Source of the DNA: Sphingomonas sp. 7/4-4
Lineage (GTDB): Bacteria; Pseudomonadota; Alphaproteobacteria; Sphingomonadales; Sphingomonadaceae
Length of the DNA stretch: 64,000 bases
Assembly (NCBI RefSeq): GCF_027941955.1
Contig: NZ_CP115960.1
Location: 2,294,001 to 2,358,000, forward strand
Reading direction: 5' to 3'
Positions within the stretch are counted from its first letter, which is position 1, and each line of letters starts with the position of its first letter. The notes below the pieces were generated by a model. The model searched no databases. It was not told where the DNA came from and worked only from the letters and a program-made list of their open reading frames with translations. The translations under genes and the position numbers were made by a program. This document shows, in pieces, positions 59,683 through 64,000 of this stretch.

Positions 59683-60642
59683 ATGCGTTCTTCGTTCGTG
59701 TGGGTTCTGGCGATCGCAACCGCTTTGCTGACGACCGCTCCCGCAACGGCGCAAGTCCAGCATACCAAGGAATGGCCCCAGATCCTCGGCGGCGCGAACC
59801 AGCGCGAGATGGCCGAGGCGCTGGCGCAGGGCCCACAACTCGAGCGCGGGCGTTCGGCCAAATGGCTGCTCGCCGACCGCCGCAAGCTCGCCGGCGCAGT
59901 CGAAGCGCTCCAGCCGCAGCGCCCCGGCCAGATCGACGCCTATGTCGTTTCGGCGGCGCTCGACAGCGATCCGGTGTTCGGCCGCGAGGCGCGCGAGGCC
60001 GCCAAAGTGCTCTCGCGCCGCTACGATGCTGCCGGCCGCACCTTCCTCCTCGCCCGCGGCGCGGATGTGCCCGCCGGCAGTCTCGAAGCGCTGACCCTAG
60101 GCCTCGCCCGAGTCGCCGAATTGATGGACAAGCGCCAGGACGTGCTGGTCCTCTATCTCACCAGCCACGGCGCGCAGGTCGGCATCGCCTATCATGACGG
60201 CGACGAAGGCTATGGCCTGCTCTCCCCGGCCCGTCTCGCCGCGATCCTCGACGAGCTCGGCATCCGCAACCGGCTGCTGATCCTCTCGGCCTGCTATTCG
60301 GGAATCTTCGTGCCGGTGCTGTCGAACGACAACACTGCCTTGCTCACCGCCGCTTCCTCCGATCGCACGTCGTTCGGCTGCAAGGCGGAGAACGACTGGA
60401 CCTTCTTCGGCGACGCCCTGATCAATCATGCGCTGCGCAAACCCCAGCCGCTCGACGATGCGCTGATAGAGGCGCGTGAGATGATCAGCGGCTGGGAGAT
60501 GACGAACGAGCTGCCCTCATCGAACCCGCAAGCGACCGTCGGCGAAGGCGTCGAGGCATGGCTCGTCCCGCTCGAAGCGCGGATGCCGAAGGTGGCGACC
60601 GCGCCCGTCGGCGCCCCGGCGACCGACGCGCTCAAGCCCTGA
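59683..60642 (+). CDS. Exported C13-type (legumain-like) cysteine peptidase
   Basis: 319 residues. Signal peptide MRSSFVWVLAIATALLTTAP with cleavage near ATAQ. The peptidase core contains VLYLTSHGAQVG with the catalytic His162-Gly and RLLILSACYSGIFVP with Cys204, the His-Gly/Ala-Cys pair of clan CD. The part after it (TAASSDRTSFGCKAENDWTF) is also conserved in C13 proteins. Such bacterial proteins are exported and their substrates are unknown. It is followed 38 bp later by a ClpP-like gene in the same direction. Confidence 0.85.
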   Translation: MRSSFVWVLAIATALLTTAPATAQVQHTKEWPQILGGANQREMAEALAQGPQLERGRSAKWLLADRRKLAGAVEALQPQRPGQIDAYVVSAALDSDPVFGREAREAAKVLSRRYDAAGRTFLLARGADVPAGSLEALTLGLARVAELMDKRQDVLVLYLTSHGAQVGIAYHDGDEGYGLLSPARLAAILDELGIRNRLLILSACYSGIFVPVLSNDNTALLTAASSDRTSFGCKAENDWTFFGDALINHALRKPQPLDDALIEAREMISGWEMTNELPSSNPQATVGEGVEAWLVPLEARMPKVATAPVGAPATDALKP

Positions 60643-60680
60643 CCGCGGAACCGCCGTCGGTCGCGGTTGTTGCGCAGGCG

Positions 60681-61259
60681 ATGACCGACACGCCCGAAAA
60701 CCGCGCCACGCGCTATCCGCTGCTCAGCCAGCCGCACATCATCCTGCACGGCTCCGTGGATCACTCGATGTATGCGAGCTTTCGCCAGCAGCTCGCGGAC
60801 GCACCGACCGAGGGCCCGCTCGTGGTCGCGATCTCGACGCTGGGCGGCGATCCTGAGGTGGCGCGGCTGATGGGCGACGAGCTCCGCCTGCTGCGCGACT
60901 ATACCGGGCGCGAGACGCTCTTCCTCGGCAAGGTCGCGGTCTATTCGGCGGGAGCCACCTTCATGGCGAGCTTCCCCACCGACAAGCGCTTCCTCACGCA
61001 CGGCACGCGGATCATGATCCACGAGCGCATCCTCACCAAGACAGTCGAGCTTTCGGGCCCGCTCAAGAGCGTGGTCGCCGGGCTCAAGGCCAATCTCCAT
61101 GAGATCGAGGAATCGGTTCGCATCGAGGAGGAGGGCTTCCGCGACCTCGTCGCCGGATCGAAGATCGCCTTCAAGGAGGTGCAGAAGCGCGCGCCGTCGA
61201 ACTGGTATATCGAGGCCGAGGAGGCGCGCGACCTCGGCCTCGTGCTCGACGTGATCTAG
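60681..61259 (+). CDS. ClpP-like serine peptidase family protein
   Basis: 192 residues with the ClpP/crotonase fold. VVAISTLGGDPEVARLMGDE corresponds to the ClpP oxyanion strand, KVAVYSAGATFMA contains Ser89 in place of the nucleophile, and RIMIHERIL gives His114. The region that should hold the catalytic Asp (APSNWYIEAEEARDLGLV) has Asn, so activity is uncertain. It is shorter than true ClpP and probably a divergent ATP-dependent-protease-like or signal-peptide-peptidase-like protein. Its stop is shared in a CTAG with the convergent SDR gene. Confidence 0.78.
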   Translation: MTDTPENRATRYPLLSQPHIILHGSVDHSMYASFRQQLADAPTEGPLVVAISTLGGDPEVARLMGDELRLLRDYTGRETLFLGKVAVYSAGATFMASFPTDKRFLTHGTRIMIHERILTKTVELSGPLKSVVAGLKANLHEIEESVRIEEEGFRDLVAGSKIAFKEVQKRAPSNWYIEAEEARDLGLVLDVI

Positions 61260-61999
61260 ACGAAGATGCCGCCGCCCACGTCGATGGTCGCGCCGGTAAT
61301 GTACGACGCGTCTTCGCTCGCCAGGAACGATGCGACGCCGGCAATCTCCTCAGGCCGGCCATAGCGCTTCAGCACGGTCAACGCCCGAATCTGATCGGCA
61401 AACTCGCCTTCATCGGGGTTCATGTCGGTACCGACCGGCCCCGGCTGGATCGCATTCACCAGGATGCCGCGGGGCGCCAGATCGTGCGCCCAGGCCTTTG
61501 CGAACATCGACGCCGCGGCCTTGCTCGCGCCGTAGACGCTGTTCCCCGCAAAGCCCGCAGTGAAGCCGCTCACCGAACTGACAAGGATCACGCGCGCGCC
61601 GTCGCTCAGATGCGGCAGCGCCGCAACTGTTCCCGCCAGCACGCCTTCGACATTGACTCCGAAAATGCGGCGATAGCTCTCGAGCGCTTCCGCACCAAGT
61701 GGCACGAATTCCGCGACGCCGGCATTGTGGACGAGGATATCGATCCCGCCCAAGGTCGCGGCAGCTTCGTCCACCGCCGCCTTCACTGCGGCTGGGTCAG
61801 CCGCATCGGCCTGGATGGCCTTGCCCCTGACGCCCTCGGCTTCGACCGCAGCCACCGTCGCCTTTGCGCCCTCATGGTTGCCGGCATAAGTGATGACGAC
61901 GTCGGCGCCGTCCGCGGCCAGCCGCTTGGCGATCGCCGCGCCGATCCCGCGCGATCCGCCGGTGACCAGCGCGCGCTTGCCTGCGAGTTTCTTCGACAT
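61256..61999 (-). CDS. Short-chain dehydrogenase/reductase
   Basis: 247 residues. Nucleotide site ALVTGGSRGIGAAIAKRLA with THITYAG-like strand (VVITYAGNHEGAKA) suggesting NADP, HNAGVAEF, catalytic VSSVSGFTAGFAGNSVYGASKAAAS (Ser and Tyr-x3-Lys, written here in parts: SSVSG and YGASK), and PGPVGTDMNPDEGEF. Close in form to sugar or 3-oxoacyl reductases. It is divergent from the ArsR gene, with an operator-like palindrome near the latter, so it may be that regulator's target. Confidence 0.9.
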   Translation of the reverse strand: MSKKLAGKRALVTGGSRGIGAAIAKRLAADGADVVITYAGNHEGAKATVAAVEAEGVRGKAIQADAADPAAVKAAVDEAAATLGGIDILVHNAGVAEFVPLGAEALESYRRIFGVNVEGVLAGTVAALPHLSDGARVILVSSVSGFTAGFAGNSVYGASKAAASMFAKAWAHDLAPRGILVNAIQPGPVGTDMNPDEGEFADQIRALTVLKRYGRPEEIAGVASFLASEDASYITGATIDVGGGIFV

Positions 62000-62073
62000 G
62001 TTCCAAATCTCCGGTCCCCAGCCGATCGAGGCGCCGGCTGCCGGGACGGACGCTGAATTGGGGTGTCACAAAT

Positions 62074-62096
62074 ATAGTTCAAGATTTCCGAACTAT
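62074..62096. promoter_or_regulatory. Operator-like inverted repeat at the ArsR gene start
   Basis: ATAGTTC (62074-62080) and GAACTAT (62090-62096) are perfect 7-bp arms separated by 9 bases, typical in size of ArsR-type sites. It touches the first ATG of the regulator and lies within 95 bp of the divergent SDR start, so it could control both. Confidence 0.55.
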
Positions 62097-62433
62097 GGAA
62101 ATGACGAAGAATTCCTATATCGGTGCGATGGACCGCCTCGTGCACCCCGACCTCAAGGATGTGAGCCTCGCCGCGGCGCTGCACGCGCTCGCCGATCCGC
62201 TGCGGCTGGAGATCGTCGCGCGGCTCGTCCAATGCCCCTGCCTCAACGCGAGCACTTCCTGCGTCGAAGGCACTCCCAGGAGCACGATCTCCAACCACCT
62301 GAACGTGCTCCGCGCCGCAGGCCTGGTGGAGACCTCGGCAGAGGGGCGCGAACGCATCAATCGCCTCCGCCGCGCCGATTTCGACGCACGCTTTCCCGGG
62401 CTTCTCGACTCGATTCTCGCCAACAAGGCCTGA
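62095..62433 (+). CDS. ArsR-type winged-helix transcriptional regulator
   Basis: 112 residues from ATG 62095. HTH core ALADPLRLEIVARLVQCPC, then TPRSTISNHLNVLRAAGLVE and wing SAEGRERINRLRR. Cys residues in QCPCLNASTSC could sense oxidation or metal, but the family metal motif is not complete. Starts at 62101 or 62128 are also possible, since the operator-like repeat overlaps the first ATG. Divergent from an SDR gene and just before sdhB. Confidence 0.86.
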   Translation: MEMTKNSYIGAMDRLVHPDLKDVSLAAALHALADPLRLEIVARLVQCPCLNASTSCVEGTPRSTISNHLNVLRAAGLVETSAEGRERINRLRRADFDARFPGLLDSILANKA

Positions 62434-62514
62434 TCGCGGGAGCCTACGGGGTTGCACTCGCGAGGCGAAAGGCATAGCCGCGCTTGCGAAAACCGCGTGT
62501 AAGGACCTTCAGGA

Positions 62515-63297
62515 ATGGCCGATTTCCGCCTGCCCAAGAACAGCCGCATCACAAAGGGCAAGGACCACAAGGCCGACGCGTCCGCCACGCGCGTCAAGAA
62601 GTTCAAGATCTACCGTTACGATCCGGATTCGGGCGAGAACCCGCGCTACGATAATTTCGAAGTCGATCTCGACGCATGCGGCCCGATGGTCCTCGACGCG
62701 CTGATCAAGATCAAGTCCGAGCAGGACAGCTCGCTGACCTTCCGCCGCTCGTGCCGCGAGGGCATCTGCGGGTCGTGCTCGATGAACATGGACGGCCGCA
62801 ACGGCCTCGCCTGCACCACCGCGATCGAGGACATCAAGGGCGATATCCGCATCACGCCCTTGCCGCACATGGACGTGATCAAGGACCTCGTCCCCGATTT
62901 CACCCATTTCTACGCGCAATATGCCTCGATCAAGCCGTGGCTGCAGACGGTCTCGACCACGCCCTCGGGCAAGGAGCGTCTCCAGAGCCCCGAGCAGCGC
63001 GACAAGCTCGACGGCCTGTACGAGTGCATCCTGTGCGCCTGCTGTTCGACTTCGTGCCCGAGCTATTGGTGGAATTCGGACAAGTTCCTCGGCCCGGCGA
63101 TCCTGCTCCAGGCCTATCGCTGGCTCGCCGACAGCCGCGACGAGATGACCGGCGAGCGGCTCGACGAGCTCGAGGATCCGTTCCGCCTCTATCGCTGCCA
63201 CACGATCATGAACTGCGCGAACGTGTGCCCCAAGGGCCTGAACCCGGCCAAGGCGATCGCCGAGATCAAGAAGATGGAAGCCGAGCGCGCCCTTTGA
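62515..63297 (+). CDS. sdhB: Succinate dehydrogenase iron-sulfur subunit
   Basis: 260 residues. N-terminal plant-type ferredoxin domain with the 2Fe-2S Cys set in [13 protein letters not shown] and LAC, then 4Fe-4S and 3Fe-4S sites in [15 protein letters not shown] and [14 protein letters not shown]. It links SdhA to the SdhCD quinone site. It starts a new unit 82 bp after the ArsR gene, away from sdhCDA, and overlaps the PaaI gene by 4 bp. Confidence 0.97.
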   Translation: MADFRLPKNSRITKGKDHKADASATRVKKFKIYRYDPDSGENPRYDNFEVDLDACGPMVLDALIKIKSEQDSSLTFRRSCREGICGSCSMNMDGRNGLACTTAIEDIKGDIRITPLPHMDVIKDLVPDFTHFYAQYASIKPWLQTVSTTPSGKERLQSPEQRDKLDGLYECILCACCSTSCPSYWWNSDKFLGPAILLQAYRWLADSRDEMTGERLDELEDPFRLYRCHTIMNCANVCPKGLNPAKAIAEIKKMEAERAL

Positions 63298-63743
63298 GCG
63301 AGTTCGCCGAGACGCATTTCCGTTACGACGACGATCCCGATCTGCCGGGCTGGAAGCGCTGGCAGATCCTCGACCAGGGGCGCTTCAACAGCTTCATCGG
63401 CGCGCTTTCGGTCAAGCTCGACGGCAAGGTGGCGCGGGTGCGCACGACGTTCGCCCACCAGCATTCGAACCTGCGCGACCATATCCATGGCGGCGCGCTC
63501 GCCGGCTTCATCGACATGGCGCTGTTCGCCGCCGGGCGCAGCTTCGGCGTGCTGAGCGGCCCTGCATCGACGCTCGACATGTCGATCCAGTTCATCACCG
63601 GCGGCGCGATCGGCGTCCCCACCGAGGCGCATGTGGAATTGCTCCGCGAGACCGGCCGGCTGCTCTTCCTGCGCGGGGTGGTGGTGCAGGACGACGTGAT
63701 GGTCGCCAGCTTCCTCGGCACGATCCGGAAGCCGTCGCAGTGA
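63294..63743 (+). CDS. PaaI-family hotdog thioesterase
   Basis: 149 residues from TTG 63294, which overlaps the sdhB stop in [23 protein letters not shown] is the hotdog helix with the His-Gly-Gly motif, and [16 protein letters not shown] fits the family. It should hydrolyse acyl-CoA (often phenylacetyl- or hydroxybenzoyl-CoA); the true substrate is unknown. The next gene begins in a GTGA overlap, so sdhB, this gene and zapE form one transcript. Confidence 0.9.
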   Translation: MSEFAETHFRYDDDPDLPGWKRWQILDQGRFNSFIGALSVKLDGKVARVRTTFAHQHSNLRDHIHGGALAGFIDMALFAAGRSFGVLSGPASTLDMSIQFITGGAIGVPTEAHVELLRETGRLLFLRGVVVQDDVMVASFLGTIRKPSQ

Positions 63744-64000
63744 GCAAGGTCCTCGCCCGCTATCGCGAACTCGTCGCCGCGGGCGAGCTTCGCGCCGATG
63801 CTGAACAAGCGGCCGCCGCCGAGCGGCTCGATCGGCTCGCGCAGGAACTCGAAGCGGTTCCCAAAAGGGCAGCATCCTCTGGCGCGCGCTGGGCCGGGCA
63901 CCGGAGCCACCGCGCGGCGTGTATCTGTGGGGCGGCGTGGGGCGCGGCAAATCGATGCTGATGGACCTGCTGTTCGACACCGTCGACATCCGCCGCAAGC
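63740..64000 (+). CDS. zapE: Cell division protein ZapE (AFG1-type ATPase), N-terminal part, one frameshift; cut by window edge
   Basis: Begins at GTG 63740 ([20 protein letters not shown]) and continues AERLDRLAQELEAVPKR. At 63867-63869 GGG should be GGGG; the correction gives GSILWRALGRAPEPPRGVYL and then WGGVGRGKSMLMDLLFD, the Walker A of AFG1/ZapE. The family binds the divisome or inner membrane. About a quarter of the usual 370 residues is in the window. Without the correction the frame stops at 63961. Confidence 0.85.

Overview
The window is GC-rich chromosomal DNA that looks like a Sphingomonas or close relative (Alphaproteobacteria, Sphingomonadales). I infer this from protein families (DUF1192, DUF3297, class I PHA synthase with phasin, sdhCDAB, LytTR-type two-component pair) and from the intergenic palindromes, several built on GTCACCCCGGCCTTGTGCC, a type I associate with sphingomonads. 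I see no rRNA, tRNA, CRISPR array, transposase or phage module. About 61 protein genes cover nearly all of it.

Layout. 1-3.9 kb: partial glycosyltransferase, LpxH-like phosphoesterase, GST, small helical protein, quinone oxidoreductase, DUF1192. 4.1-8.5 kb: clpA, then a membrane histidine kinase and LytTR regulator overlapping by 4 bp. 8.6-16.6 kb: PEP-mutase-like enzyme, Tat-type class A beta-lactamase, DUF3297, a cNMP-domain/thioredoxin-reductase-like fusion, a Tyr/Arg-rich secreted protein, a 268-bp nested-palindrome element, EVE protein, ogt, a Cys/Met-metabolism PLP enzyme and a secreted repeat protein. 16.6-24.2 kb: a heme-oxygenase-like diiron protein, then a glycan locus (MFS transporter, GH9, GH92) with a LacI-type operator between MFS and GH9. 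24.3-29.8 kb: acyltransferase-SGNH protein, murA, Crp/Fnr regulator, clpS. 30-32.6 kb: phasin and phaC, with two PhaR-like palindromes before the phasin. 32.7-41.8 kb: aminotransferase, GntR regulator, nitroreductase, POT transporter, GFA protein, M13 peptidase, acs. 41.9-46.8 kb: a four-gene MacAB-type export operon with its own outer-membrane channel. 46.8-53.7 kb: MobA-like and XdhC proteins, GDPD, lipoprotein, hydrolase, DUF2459, phhA, prmA, SDR. 53.9-56.6 kb: two tandem soluble chemotaxis-type receptors. 56.8-64 kb: sdhCDA, then a C13-type peptidase, a ClpP-like protein, an SDR and an ArsR regulator, then sdhB, a PaaI thioesterase and truncated zapE.

Data quality. Ten genes are broken by thirteen positions where adding back one base restores a normal family protein (a fourteenth is possible). 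All are losses and most lie in or beside short homopolymers. The simplest reading is uncorrected long-read sequencing error, so these genes are probably intact in the organism. I give each full span as a CDS and mark the break.

Most distinctive non-coding content: a roughly 150-bp structured repeat present twice in opposite orientation (27.15-27.29 and 35.12-35.27 kb), the 268-bp element at 13.1 kb, and many intergenic inverted repeats, usually just after stop codons.
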